Shown: positions 17,152-27,655, counted from the stretch's first letter. The stretch: DNA of 64,000 bases from Symsagittifera roscoffensis (GCF_963678635.1 NC_087069.1:47572276-47636275); one strand, 5' to 3'. Translations and numbers: made by a program. Notes: generated from the letters alone by a model not told the origin.

Positions 17152-20100
17152 ATGGGAGATACTAACGAACTCATGGAATTCCTCTCAGCGAGTCTAGGAG
17201 CGACTCTAGACGAGATTTATCAGCGGCTGATCGATTGTGACTTTACACGAGAAGACCCGGGGTTGGCGATGTTTGTGGTCGCACTCCTCAATGCACTGGG
17301 AAGAGAGGGTCGAGGGAATCGCCCTACGGAAGTAGTGTTGATGTTGGCCTTCGGTGAGTCCGGGACCGCCGAGAGAGGCCGAAACCGATTGATGAGATGG
17401 AGGCGCGGAGAAATGTCTGGCCACGACTTGGCTCGTGAGCCGGGACTAGGTGAGCAAAGGGACCACCGGCTAGGTGAGATGCCCTTACCTGTCCAACCTG
17501 CGCAGCCATTAATCGGAGCGAAGAGACAGCGTGATGGGCCAGGCCCGTCACACTCGGTCGACTCTCCAACAGCTGCTCCTCCCCTGAAGAGAGTGAGAGT
17601 GAGCGAGATAGAGATCCAGACGTCGGAAACGATTGAAACACTGGAGAAGAAGGAGAGGGACCAGAGTGAGCTGTGTGCCAAACTTCAGGAGTACAGGACC
17701 ATAGCTCGGGAGAGAGATGAATGGAAAAAGAAATTCGAAGATCTGCAGGTGGCCTACAAGGAGGATGAGTTAAAGCACCTGAAGGAGCTGTATATGGCGA
17801 AGGTGAGCCAAGCGTCACCGGAAATCCTGGCGAGCATGAGGTCCTCGGAGGGATCTAGCGACACACGCCCCAGGACAACCGCGCAGGAGTTGTGCGCATC
17901 GAGAGGACCAGAGGTTCTGGATTCGCGTGCATCAAAGGGGCACGAGGCTCCTCAGCAGACACGACCGTCTGCCTCGAGTCAGAGGTTTACGATACCAGAT
18001 CCTTCTGACACCTATCTAGCTCCTCAATTTCAGGAATCATTTAACCAAGTGGCCAGAGCCGCGATGGATGAGATCAACAGAGGCACTGAACGGACGCTGG
18101 CTAGGATCGTTCCTTCCCAGCGTCGTGATCCTTCATCAGATGGCTCCGAGCGGGCAACCCGCACGATAGCGTGCTCTGCGCCTGGAGGAGTCTTCAAGAA
18201 GTCTCGCGTGGTAGATATCAGGAAGAACCTGATGACACGTCATCAGTTCACGCAAGTGCCAGCCGAGCATCCTCGAGCCTGCTTGAATGACATGAGCTGG
18301 AACCCCGCCACGAGCGACCAAGTGATTCCCCCAGGGAGTCGCCATTTGATCATTGGAGACAGTCTGGTGAGAGATCTGAATGAGATCTCCGTCTATGGCC
18401 AGACTACCACTCTGTCCTTTGGAGGAGCCTCAGTGGCTCAAGTGATCAAAATGATGGAGTTCCAGGGCGAGGATCGTCTGGATACATTGATAATAATGCT
18501 GGGGACTAATGACGTCTCGAGAGCCCCCGTAACCCCAGAAAACAAGTGGGAACCTCTGTTGGTGTGTCTGTTGAATGAATTGAAGGAAAAGTATAGACCC
18601 AGGCTCGTGATCCTGTGTACGATACCGCCAAATCCTTTGGTGGGCACTACAGCTGCGGATTTTATGAATGGCAACGTAACGCGGTGGAATGAAATGACCC
18701 GCAATCTGGTGAGGAACAATCCTGGCGAGATGCGACTCCTGGATCTTGAAAACATGCTACGTATGACTGATCACATCGAGCTCACCAGAGATGGAGTGCA
18801 CTTTAATAGCCAACGAGGGAGACATTGGATTAACGATGTGTTTCAAACGCAGTTGAGAGAAGTGGAGCAAGAATTAAGGGCGACCGGTTCTTTGGCTCGG
18901 ACCAATTCGACCGGAGGGAGTAGGGTAAGGGCAACCGTGCCCGAATCCCTCGCCAACCGCCTAGGGCCCTTGGCAACGGAGACGGTTGGAGCCGTAACCG
19001 TCGCTCCGAGCTCAAATGTGAGAGACAGGCTGGGGACTGTCCCTCCTCCCAGGCCGCAATCGATTGGAAGCCGACTCGGCAGATCGGGGGAACAGAGTAA
19101 TAGAAACAACTCCCAGACCGCGTCTAGGAGGAATGATTCGCCTGCCACGACAAATCCTGCTTCGACGGCAGTATCGTCGACAAGCACCGTGCCAGCGGAG
19201 GGAATTGAATCCGGCAGCAGGTTGCTTTGGAATAGTTCAGATCCTAGCCATTGGGGTCAGTATAAGACGGACATGTCGGCGAAGTTGAACATGAATACCC
19301 TGACGTGTCGGGAAGATGTGATGAGAATGACTGGCGGTGAAAGTCCCACAGTGTCGCGACTTTATCGGATACCGGGCGTGGATTGGCTGCTAGCAGAGCA
19401 GGAGAAATTCAGCTCCTCGACCTCACTCCGACATGCGGACTTGGATGGATTGCCTCATGACAACACCTTTGGACCTCTAAACACCCGGTCGCTCACCGAC
19501 GTTCGAGATAGGGCCCGGGAAAGGACACCACCAGTGCGCAAAGGCAAGTTTCAGACGGAGAACAAACCCAGCAACAAGCATCACAAGATGTTTAGACAAT
19601 TCTCTAAGCCACCCGGTCAGACGCCGGGTGAGTATTCTAGGGATTATCCCCGAACCACAACAGTGTCTGGAGACGACAAGAGATATGGGAATCTGAAGGC
19701 CCCAGTAGGTGATGGCCTTTTTGCAGCGTATGATCCCTTGGACATAAAGGCTGCCAAGTATCTGGTTGTGGCCGGCTCCGATTATCTCTATACACCCCGT
19801 TCTCTATTCTGGCCTGATGTGATTTTCTTAACGGCGCCTAAGCTGGACTGGGGACAGGCGATAGGCATGATGATAAGTGTACGGAGAGTGGTCAGCATGG
19901 AGCCGCAGGTGATAGTGGTTGCAGGCGCGAATGATCATCTACAAAGCAGAGGCCTATTGTCACGTCTGACGGATGGATCGATCCCGAGTAACGAAGTTAT
20001 AGGGGAAGCGATCATGACACTGCTCTCGGCGATGGCCGAGGTAGAGGCAGCAGCAAGACAACGGTTCACCATGAATGTGGTGAAGGTGATCTTTGTATTG

Positions 20101-23100
20101 TCACCAGGCTACGCTGCGTTGCCTGAATCCCTTCAATTTGTGTACACGATGGTCACGACGATAGCGGAGGGGATATATAACGTGATAATTCCTGCCCCAA
20201 ACAGAGTGGTGGACCCGGACAATTATTATCCGCACCGATCTGAGCTTCCCGCTGTTTGGTCTGACATCTCGAATGCCATACAGGGACTCAGAGATTGTAG
20301 CACAACTCGGTTGGTGCTAGACGAAGTTCTGGGGTTGGAGCTGTCCAACTTCGCAAGATTATTGAAGCTAAGACCAGGGGTAGGTGACGATCATCTGTTA
20401 GTACAACAGGTGGCTGATGATCTCTGGTTCAGGCAGATGGATCATAAAGAGAACGAGCAGGGAAGGATGATCAGGAAGAACATGACGTCAGCAGAAGAGG
20501 ACCTCATGGCGATGGCTTTGCGTACGAAGCCACACAACAACATATGGTTGTATCTGTCACCGAGGCTGTGCACCTTGGGTGAAGACGCGTTTGAGTATGC
20601 GCCGGCAATAATTAAGGAGATACACGCGTATTTGAAGAGTCTACTTGATGCCCGGGAGTTGGCTGGAGGCAAGATGTTGAAGCTGATGCAGGACGTGAAT
20701 ACGATGTCGCTGGACAAGTTCCAAGCGGACGTGCTGGCCACGAAAGCACAGTACGAACGATCGGATGCTATCTTGGGCGGAATGGGAGTGGGATGGACGC
20801 CATCTTTCCTATCGACGTGCTACCCGAGGGCATCTAGGAACCTGATCGCAAGTTTTGTCAAAGACATCAGGAAGTTGTCGATTGGCCTGGTGTTAGCCTT
20901 ATACGTGACATTTGGTCATGAAAACTTTGTGAAAGGACCGGCAAACCTCTTCACCCAAGCGTTGGCCGATTTGAGGTTGGATGGACTCTTGACCCTGATT
21001 GCCATGACCTATGGTCGGCTGGGAGACTTGCTTGTGCTATTGCGTTACCCTGAACAACTGCAGGGACCCAGTCGTGAGTTCAATGCACAGTTGGAAACCG
21101 CCTCGCTCAGGAAGATGAAAGACTGGAGGACTCTCCTACTTCAATACCTCCTGCAACAGAACAGAAGCATAACAGGAGAGGACAAAGTGGCGACGAACGC
21201 AAGCGAATGCAAACAGTATTGTGGCATGCCCTTATTAACAGACTTAGCTGTCATGATGCGGATTGATCCGTTGGCTCTGGTCCACGGACTAAGGGAATTC
21301 GTCACAGTGGTTTATGGACCGGCGATGTCCTTTGCGTTCCCGGATGTACAAGTTAAAGCATACAGGAATTCAGTGTTGTACGTCAACCTGGTCTCAGTAG
21401 TGGATTGTTCCGTGCTGAATTGGGTAGAGCAGAGTGAACTGAGAAAGCTGGCTAGCGATGATAGGCTGTTCGGAAGAATAGCAGAGCCAGGTTGGGTGTT
21501 GATGGATTTCAACAACCACTTCAAATGCCGAATGGGTCGTGAGGATCTGTCCCACATCCAGTTCAACCCGAAACTCTGGAATCTGAGACCAGTGGTGAAA
21601 GATACAGGAGAGGCTGTGGTAGTACCTCAATTGCCGGGAGCCTATGCCCATGCAAGAGAGAATCAACAGACATGGCTTCCTGGGTCCAGGCCGCTGCCGG
21701 ACCAATGCCATCGGTATCCACCGATAAGGAGGATGTTGTTGGGAGTCACATCTCCCATCATTGCCCCTCGTATCGGAGCAGCCCGTGACGCGGAGAAGAG
21801 AATGCAGAAGTGGAGTGGAGGGATGGAGCCGCGCTTCATCAGCTGGAACGTCGCTGCCGCGCACACGTTCGACTTCTCATTTCCTGATGCCTGGAGCAGG
21901 AAGAAGATCAAAGCACTACCCTCCAGGAGACCAGAGGTCTCGGCTGAAACGTGGAATGAAGTGTATTCTTCCGCGGACGACTTATCAAGACTGAAGTGGT
22001 CAGGAGAAGCGAAGGTGGTGATGCTGGAGGTGGCAAGTGAGAGCAGAGGTGGCTCATATGTAACGATAGAGGACCTGGCCCCACATGGTGAGGAGTTAGT
22101 AGAGTTCCTGGTCGATGATGAGTTGTTTTATCATGCAGGAGACATGGCCGTACCGGCTCGGCCGGATTCGGGTGCAGACGCACGACAAGGACCCCCGGGA
22201 CCTAGGCCGAAACCTGATGCGGACGACGATGAATTGATGGATCAGGACGATAACGATGAAGGCACCGGAAGCAAGACGGAGAAATCGGGAGAGACCGATC
22301 TAGGAGCGTTGGAAAGGGACTTGCTAGAGTACCGGTTCAGCGAAGATGACGATGGGGAAGTCGATGGGAGTCTATTGTTGATGGCACCATCATCCTTCAT
22401 GTCTCCTACAAAGGAGGCGTCAGCCGATCTATCTCCGATAGACCCAATAAGCCAGGCGAGAGAGTGCCGAAGCAGGGATCCACAGAAGCTGCTCTATGAA
22501 TCGCCAAGGAGGAGGAAAATCGAAGAGTCTATGAAGATATCGTTCCTCAGCACATTACCAGAAGAAGAATGGGAAAGATATCAAATGGAGTTGGAAGGCA
22601 AGACAGGAGCAATCTGGAGTCGAGTAAACTTCATGGAGAAATCTTGGGACGTGATAAGGCGATATGGGACGCAGTCCATAATGAAGGTGGGATTGAACCA
22701 ACCCATCATGCGTGAGGTCCTGGAAAAAATAGTGAGCTCCATGGAGTCGGATGTTCTGACCGAGTCAGTAACAGAAGACAGTGCCGATGATCAGCATGTT
22801 GCAAAGAAATTACCTGTCAGAAGAGCCAGGAAAGGGCTGAAGCGACTAAAAGGGAAGACAGGAAGTCGAGCCATGAACCCGAAAGTGGTGAAGTCAAGAG
22901 CCAACGCAGTGGTGACCTCTTTAGCGAGCGCAGGTCGCTCAGGCGAGAGCGGGCAGGGAGATACTACAACGCTGACAGGGGGAGAAAAAGAGAATCTGAT
23001 ACCCCCTATGCTCTTGGCAGGTCTGACCGTGACCGCCACAAGGTCGAAGAAGACGGCGCGAACCCTGGCAGACACCAAGTTAGAAATGGAAGTAATCAGT

Positions 23101-26019
23101 CAATGTGGATCTGGAGGACTTGAAGATTACAGGCCCTCGCGAATCAACATGGCCAAGTTGAAACTGGAAGGACAACTCGACGTGGTCGAGTACAGTCGAA
23201 TAACCGTGCCGGAATCGGTCCACATGGGGGATCCGGCAGGGGGTTATGTGGAAATGTTGAAAGCGAGGAACTCCGCGAGAGGGCACCTGATGGCTTGGAA
23301 CGAGAAGCCAGCCATGCAAGAATACTTGAAAGGGCTTACGGAGAACTCTAACTTCAATCGAAGGGAATATGGGACAGTAATGTCATCAGAAGCGAACGAA
23401 ATTGGATTAGAAAAGTTGCTAGAGCTTTCTTGGAGGGCGGCCCTCCAGAAATACTTTGATGAGACGATGAATGCACCTGCGACTGTAGCAGCATACCTGG
23501 CTCATCCTTGCGTGAGAACTGATCTGCAAGTACGACTGGCTTGGTGCTTGATGGGCATCAAAAGGGCGGAGTATGAAGCCAGCAACGACTCGAAATCACG
23601 AGAACAGGAGCTAGAATTGATGGAAGCTTTACGGACATTGATCTCAAAAGACGATTCAGCGATAGCATGGGCTAAACGGAAGGATGCCCTTTGCTTTGTC
23701 AGGTTTGTGGTGGATCGCATCCCCACTCCTGTGTTGGGAGAATGTGTAAAGATCATTCGGCAAGAGGGAGTTGATTGCGAAAGGTACTTCCTTAGAGCTC
23801 TCCTGGAGCTATATCAGGACATGCCATTGACCGTGCCAAACAAGGAGTCGAATGATATGGAAAGCTATCGCAAGTTGGAAGAAGTGAGAAGATACTCCAA
23901 CAAAGAATTGAAAGTGAGTCGAGACTTGATTGAAGCGGTCAGAGGACAAAAAGAGTTTGCAACCCTGGGGAGACTGAAGTCGTTCCAATACGTGTCTGGC
24001 ATACCAGGGATGGCGTATAATCCCTTCGTGAACGAAGAAGCCAGGGAAGCATACTTCGACTACGAGCAGGTCACAGTGCTCAACTTCTGGGTTGAACGAA
24101 TTAAGGAGATCGGAATGCTGATGGTGGAACAACCCAAGCTGGGAATTATTTTGGAGGAACGAGTAGTCGAACCCTCGATTCCCGAGCTAAGAGGGCAAGT
24201 GAGTTTTGATTGTGGTTCTTGGGACGGTCCCTTGAAAACCAGTCTAGTGGTGATGTGGGAACTCATGAAGCCTTCCTGGTGTCCCCATCCTAACGCAGGC
24301 TTAATCTGGGACATGACCGCGGATGTCATATTGGAAAGGGATGATGATGCGAGTTTACATGATCTGGCTATGATACATCACCTGCTAAGCATGAGATTGA
24401 TGAAGAAGAAGAGCAACCCGTCCACGGAGCTGTCCGAGGAAGGTACGTCGAGTGATTGGTTGGAGCAAGGCACATGCTTGGCTCAACACAGTGGGATGGA
24501 AGGACATGTTTGTAACGTGGGACACTGCCTGATTACGCTGAGCGAGCAGCATCGACAACTGGCACGATTGTATGGAAGATTAAGCATGTCAGATAAGAGT
24601 GCCATGGAATTGGTCGCAGACTGCCATGGGGTGACGGACGTAAACCTGATCACAGCCTTGGGATTTTGTAGCATGACGAGTTCGATAGAATCGCTCGAGC
24701 GCTTGGAGCGTGCCCATGAGCTAGTGACGTCCCTCAGCGTGGAAATATTCCCTGGAGCATTGCAGACAGAGCAAAAGATTGGGGGCTGGCGAGAAGCCCT
24801 AGAAAATGAAATGAATCTGAGGGATAGTGAAGCCTATCACAGACCTACTGGTTCAAAATATATGGTGGGTTCAAGCTCTGCGCCATACTGCAATAGCAAG
24901 TATCCTACGCACATGGTGGTGATGGATGCGAGGACGCAACAGGTGTTGGTTGACCAGCTTTTCTCTGTGCCAAAATGCGTGAGGTTGGCCAGAATGTCAG
25001 AGAGGTCATATGACTTGTTGGCAAAGATCTTTCGGGCAGTCCCGAAGAGATCCGAAGGCGAGTTGCAAGACGTTGTGGGTGAAGAGTTCATGATGCTGAA
25101 CGAAGGCAACGTGAGTGAGTTCCAGAAGCAGAAGGCGAGTGGAGCGTTACCCACTGAATTCCCCACCATAGAAGAGAAAGACGATCTACATAGAATCCTG
25201 ATGGAAGTGGAACCGTTGCTGGGAGCCTCAGGGTATCGGACCCGAAGGAACATAGTGAGAACCCACGGGGAGTATCCTTGCCACTGCTTAGCGCAGACGT
25301 TGTGGTACCCCAAACGTGGGAACCTGATCCTAATTTGGGACGTGGAGGAGTTGTACTCCACGGGGTTGCCCGATCAGAATCAACCAGTGTCAATCGTGGT
25401 GGTTAGCGCCATGCTAGCAGTGAGGTGGTTGGAGGCTTATGCGGACACAAATGAGCAGGAGACGGCCGTGCCGACTCCTGAACAGCTGAGCAACGTGAAA
25501 ATGAGTAGTGAATTGGATCTTTTCAGAACCACTTGCAAGGTTCTGAGAATACCTAAAGCCATTGAAAGAATATGGTCAAGGCAAAGATTGATGCCTTGGT
25601 TCCGTGCAGTGATGACATCTTGGATGTATGAACGCGCGAAGCGTCACATGTCAAGGAACACGGAAGCCTATCAATTTTTCCAGCTAGACATAGGACCAGG
25701 AGCCTATAAGAGAGCTTTCCTGACGCATAGAAACGCGGTCACCACTGCGGTGAAGCGAGTAGCTGGAGCGCCTTGTGTTACTGAAGATGAAAAGAAAGAG
25801 GTCTTAAGAGCTGACCTAGAACGAAACGTGAGCCTGTGTCTTCACAACAGCTTTTGCAGGAACCGGGAGCAGAAGGTGAATGTGGACTTGCTACCTTGTT
25901 GCAAACCGAGGCTGTTGGAGCAGGAGGGTTGGGGCACGGCCCGCAACTCTCTGGACATGTTAGAGAAAGTTCTGGAAGACAGTGACGCTGAACATCAGGA
26001 TGGAGAAATGATGGAGTGA
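17152..26019 (+). CDS. ORF2: 2955-aa protein with SGNH-hydrolase domain, otherwise unknown
   Basis: Starts at an ATG with A-rich context (AAAGAAATGGG) and runs uninterrupted to TGA. Order by residue: novel N-terminus; nuclear-signal-like KRQRD and PPLKRVRV near 125-150; coiled coil about 160-220; an SGNH-hydrolase signature with GDS (S404), FGG (G424), GTND (N453) and DGVH (D547, H550), so all four SGNH blocks are present; a second weaker unit about 865-1085 with AGSD at 874-877 and AGAND at 924-928; a long helical region; an acidic stretch about 1670-1745; a basic stretch about 1883-1920; and about 1000 C-terminal residues I cannot assign. No signal peptide or transmembrane segment is visible, so it is not Env-like. 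SGNH esterase domains are known in ORF1 of CR1-type LINEs. Here the domain would belong to an LTR element. The role is unknown; nucleoprotein or particle remodelling or esterase activity are guesses. Confidence 0.9.
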   Translation: MGDTNELMEFLSASLGATLDEIYQRLIDCDFTREDPGLAMFVVALLNALGREGRGNRPTEVVLMLAFGESGTAERGRNRLMRWRRGEMSGHDLAREPGLGEQRDHRLGEMPLPVQPAQPLIGAKRQRDGPGPSHSVDSPTAAPPLKRVRVSEIEIQTSETIETLEKKERDQSELCAKLQEYRTIARERDEWKKKFEDLQVAYKEDELKHLKELYMAKVSQASPEILASMRSSEGSSDTRPRTTAQELCASRGPEVLDSRASKGHEAPQQTRPSASSQRFTIPDPSDTYLAPQFQESFNQVARAAMDEINRGTERTLARIVPSQRRDPSSDGSERATRTIACSAPGGVFKKSRVVDIRKNLMTRHQFTQVPAEHPRACLNDMSWNPATSDQVIPPGSRHLIIGDSLVRDLNEISVYGQTTTLSFGGASVAQVIKMMEFQGEDRLDTLIIMLGTNDVSRAPVTPENKWEPLLVCLLNELKEKYRPRLVILCTIPPNPLVGTTAADFMNGNVTRWNEMTRNLVRNNPGEMRLLDLENMLRMTDHIELTRDGVHFNSQRGRHWINDVFQTQLREVEQELRATGSLARTNSTGGSRVRATVPESLANRLGPLATETVGAVTVAPSSNVRDRLGTVPPPRPQSIGSRLGRSGEQSNRNNSQTASRRNDSPATTNPASTAVSSTSTVPAEGIESGSRLLWNSSDPSHWGQYKTDMSAKLNMNTLTCREDVMRMTGGESPTVSRLYRIPGVDWLLAEQEKFSSSTSLRHADLDGLPHDNTFGPLNTRSLTDVRDRARERTPPVRKGKFQTENKPSNKHHKMFRQFSKPPGQTPGEYSRDYPRTTTVSGDDKRYGNLKAPVGDGLFAAYDPLDIKAAKYLVVAGSDYLYTPRSLFWPDVIFLTAPKLDWGQAIGMMISVRRVVSMEPQVIVVAGANDHLQSRGLLSRLTDGSIPSNEVIGEAIMTLLSAMAEVEAAARQRFTMNVVKVIFVLSPGYAALPESLQFVYTMVTTIAEGIYNVIIPAPNRVVDPDNYYPHRSELPAVWSDISNAIQGLRDCSTTRLVLDEVLGLELSNFARLLKLRPGVGDDHLLVQQVADDLWFRQMDHKENEQGRMIRKNMTSAEEDLMAMALRTKPHNNIWLYLSPRLCTLGEDAFEYAPAIIKEIHAYLKSLLDARELAGGKMLKLMQDVNTMSLDKFQADVLATKAQYERSDAILGGMGVGWTPSFLSTCYPRASRNLIASFVKDIRKLSIGLVLALYVTFGHENFVKGPANLFTQALADLRLDGLLTLIAMTYGRLGDLLVLLRYPEQLQGPSREFNAQLETASLRKMKDWRTLLLQYLLQQNRSITGEDKVATNASECKQYCGMPLLTDLAVMMRIDPLALVHGLREFVTVVYGPAMSFAFPDVQVKAYRNSVLYVNLVSVVDCSVLNWVEQSELRKLASDDRLFGRIAEPGWVLMDFNNHFKCRMGREDLSHIQFNPKLWNLRPVVKDTGEAVVVPQLPGAYAHARENQQTWLPGSRPLPDQCHRYPPIRRMLLGVTSPIIAPRIGAARDAEKRMQKWSGGMEPRFISWNVAAAHTFDFSFPDAWSRKKIKALPSRRPEVSAETWNEVYSSADDLSRLKWSGEAKVVMLEVASESRGGSYVTIEDLAPHGEELVEFLVDDELFYHAGDMAVPARPDSGADARQGPPGPRPKPDADDDELMDQDDNDEGTGSKTEKSGETDLGALERDLLEYRFSEDDDGEVDGSLLLMAPSSFMSPTKEASADLSPIDPISQARECRSRDPQKLLYESPRRRKIEESMKISFLSTLPEEEWERYQMELEGKTGAIWSRVNFMEKSWDVIRRYGTQSIMKVGLNQPIMREVLEKIVSSMESDVLTESVTEDSADDQHVAKKLPVRRARKGLKRLKGKTGSRAMNPKVVKSRANAVVTSLASAGRSGESGQGDTTTLTGGEKENLIPPMLLAGLTVTATRSKKTARTLADTKLEMEVISQCGSGGLEDYRPSRINMAKLKLEGQLDVVEYSRITVPESVHMGDPAGGYVEMLKARNSARGHLMAWNEKPAMQEYLKGLTENSNFNRREYGTVMSSEANEIGLEKLLELSWRAALQKYFDETMNAPATVAAYLAHPCVRTDLQVRLAWCLMGIKRAEYEASNDSKSREQELELMEALRTLISKDDSAIAWAKRKDALCFVRFVVDRIPTPVLGECVKIIRQEGVDCERYFLRALLELYQDMPLTVPNKESNDMESYRKLEEVRRYSNKELKVSRDLIEAVRGQKEFATLGRLKSFQYVSGIPGMAYNPFVNEEAREAYFDYEQVTVLNFWVERIKEIGMLMVEQPKLGIILEERVVEPSIPELRGQVSFDCGSWDGPLKTSLVVMWELMKPSWCPHPNAGLIWDMTADVILERDDDASLHDLAMIHHLLSMRLMKKKSNPSTELSEEGTSSDWLEQGTCLAQHSGMEGHVCNVGHCLITLSEQHRQLARLYGRLSMSDKSAMELVADCHGVTDVNLITALGFCSMTSSIESLERLERAHELVTSLSVEIFPGALQTEQKIGGWREALENEMNLRDSEAYHRPTGSKYMVGSSSAPYCNSKYPTHMVVMDARTQQVLVDQLFSVPKCVRLARMSERSYDLLAKIFRAVPKRSEGELQDVVGEEFMMLNEGNVSEFQKQKASGALPTEFPTIEEKDDLHRILMEVEPLLGASGYRTRRNIVRTHGEYPCHCLAQTLWYPKRGNLILIWDVEELYSTGLPDQNQPVSIVVVSAMLAVRWLEAYADTNEQETAVPTPEQLSNVKMSSELDLFRTTCKVLRIPKAIERIWSRQRLMPWFRAVMTSWMYERAKRHMSRNTEAYQFFQLDIGPGAYKRAFLTHRNAVTTAVKRVAGAPCVTEDEKKEVLRADLERNVSLCLHNSFCRNREQKVNVDLLPCCKPRLLEQEGWGTARNSLDMLEKVLEDSDAEHQDGEMME

Positions 26020-26753
26020 AGATGACCAAAGAAGAGAAGAGAAGGAGAGAAAAACTTGATTGTATTTGTGTGCTAAAACTTAAACCAATCAACCAAGTTT
26101 TGATTATTGAACTGGTGAAACTTTTTGTTTTGATTTAGTTTGGTCAGACCAAACTTTGAAAATTGTTGCAATTGTTAAAATTGTTGAAATTGTTGATTTT
26201 AGTTACTACTATCTATGTATGTATATAAGGAACATAGGTGAGTATATTTACCTATTTATTCACGACTGAAGTTTTTAACCTGTGTAAGACACAAATTCAC
26301 TGTGTGGCGACATGGTAAGTTTGAGTAAATTCGCTCGAGAAGGGTGGGTAACTCAAGAACTTTCCTAGCCACAGAGTTTCTTAGTTTTAATATTGAAAGG
26401 ACCGCATAAATGACTAATTATACTTGGTGAGTGAAGTTAAGTTAATTTTAACGGGTGCGTGGCCGTGCCACGTCCCACTTTTTAATCACAAAGAGCGAAA
26501 AGAAGTTTTATAACAAGACGACGTAAGTAGTCAGAAAAGAAATTTTATCTAGGACACTCCTCATGGTGCAAATTTTGTGAAAATGTTGAAAGGCAGTGAG
26601 ATGTAGTACGATGCCATTTGTGAACACGTAGTGAGTTGAAGTGGAGTAGATAAATTTCATTTTCTAATGCGATTTGTAAGATTGGTTACAGAAAACTGGA
26701 TACCTACTTGACGATAACCCGGTGTTGTGCGATCAATAGGGACATTGATGGAG
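26020..26753 (+). other. 3' noncoding region of the giant element
   Basis: About 730 bp between the ORF2 stop and the PPT, AT-rich, with no coding region seen. It includes a run of ATTGTTG-like words (about 26160-26200) and a palindrome with arms AGTTTGGTC and GACCAAACT around a single A (26137-26155). Confidence 0.6.
26137..26155 (+). other. Palindrome downstream of ORF2
   Basis: 9-nt perfect arms AGTTTGGTC and GACCAAACT with one central base, 118 bp after the ORF2 stop. It could form an RNA hairpin or be a DNA-binding palindrome. Confidence 0.5.
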
Positions 26754-26769
26754 ACTTGTCCGGGGAGTA
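26754..26769 (+). promoter_or_regulatory. Polypurine tract (plus-strand primer) before the 3' LTR
   Basis: ACTTGTCCGGGGAGTA lies immediately before TGTGCC of the 3' LTR, where the plus-strand primer must be. The purine core CGGGGAGTA is short. The same sequence recurs inside ORF1 (13446-13626 and 16078). Confidence 0.75.
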
Positions 26770-27655
26770 TGTGCCATTCCGCCGGATGACACAGTATAAC
26801 CTTCCCGCGACGGAAATAAAAGTGACAAAAGGCCTTACGAAAAAAAAAGTGTTGCGACGGAGGGTCAGAATGTTCTGGAATTTTTAATTTTAAAATTTCG
26901 ATTTGAAGGAGAACATTTCTGAGAAATAGAAAAAAGACGGCCATTTTGAATAAAATAGAGAAAAATCAGAACGACGCCATATTTTGTAACGAACGGTTGT
27001 ATCCGAGACGAGAAAATTACGGAGCCTCTTATCGTGGCAATAACACACGATAAGGACCTTAGTGACAGATATTTGTGGAGACGGAGGCTTCGGTGGGGGG
27101 AAGAGAAATACCACGGAACCCTCCCGGGACACGAAATATAGGAGATAAGAGTGTTATCTCAAGAAAATCACGGGAGCGGAGGCTTGGTCCCCCAGAGACT
27201 GTTATATGTGAAGGGACTGTGTAAACTAGCTATAACAGTTGCTGGAATGTCCTAGATATTAATTAAACACCGATATTATTTGATATTTCAGAGTATGAGT
27301 AGATAGAGAAAGGGAAAGGTCAATCCATCTCCAATGGATTTAATATAAAACTGTCACACAAAAACATATAAAAATAGGTTGTTCGAGCCGTGTTTTTAAT
27401 GACAATCACGTAGTCTGAGGATCCGAGACTCAGCTATGTGGTTGTGTTCGCATGCAAACGAAAGCTGATCAAAAGTCGTTTGACTGATGGCCTAAAAATA
27501 GTAACTTTTTACTTTGCCCTAGACAGACCAGAAAATCAACTGGCAAGGTCGAGACGGTGAAAAACGGGTAGAATTAAGGTAACTGACGCCTGCCAGTCGT
27601 TGATAGGTACTTTTTCTACGCTCCGTCGCTGTGTGATATTTGGGCGAATGTTACA
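26770..27655 (+). repeat. 3' LTR
   Basis: 886 bp with the same TGTGCC...GTTACA ends and the same length as the 5' LTR; no mismatch seen by eye. The hairpin copy is at 27028-27054 and the TATA-like box at 27367-27373. Confidence 0.95.

Larger units (their letters stand above)
3185..27655 (+). mobile_element. Giant 24.5-kb Ty3/gypsy-type LTR retrotransposon with two very large ORFs
   Basis: Bounded by two 886-bp LTRs (3185-4070 and 26770-27655) that begin TGTGCC and end GTTACA. I see no difference between them by eye and they are equal in length, so the insertion is recent. Order: LTR, candidate PBS, 3.1-kb leader, Gag-Pol ORF (3160 aa), 454-bp spacer, ORF2 (2955 aa), 735-bp 3' region, PPT, LTR. 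The pol order PR-RT-RNase H-integrase places it in the Ty3/gypsy (Metaviridae) group. Typical members are about 5-10 kb with one or two smaller ORFs, so this is exceptionally large. Coding DNA is clearly more GC-rich than the flanks. The flanks (CAACAAA before, AAATTG after) give no unambiguous target duplication. Confidence 0.95.

Noticed and set aside
17152..26019. ORF2 as an envelope protein
   Set aside because: No signal peptide, furin-like site, heptad fusion region or transmembrane anchor is visible.
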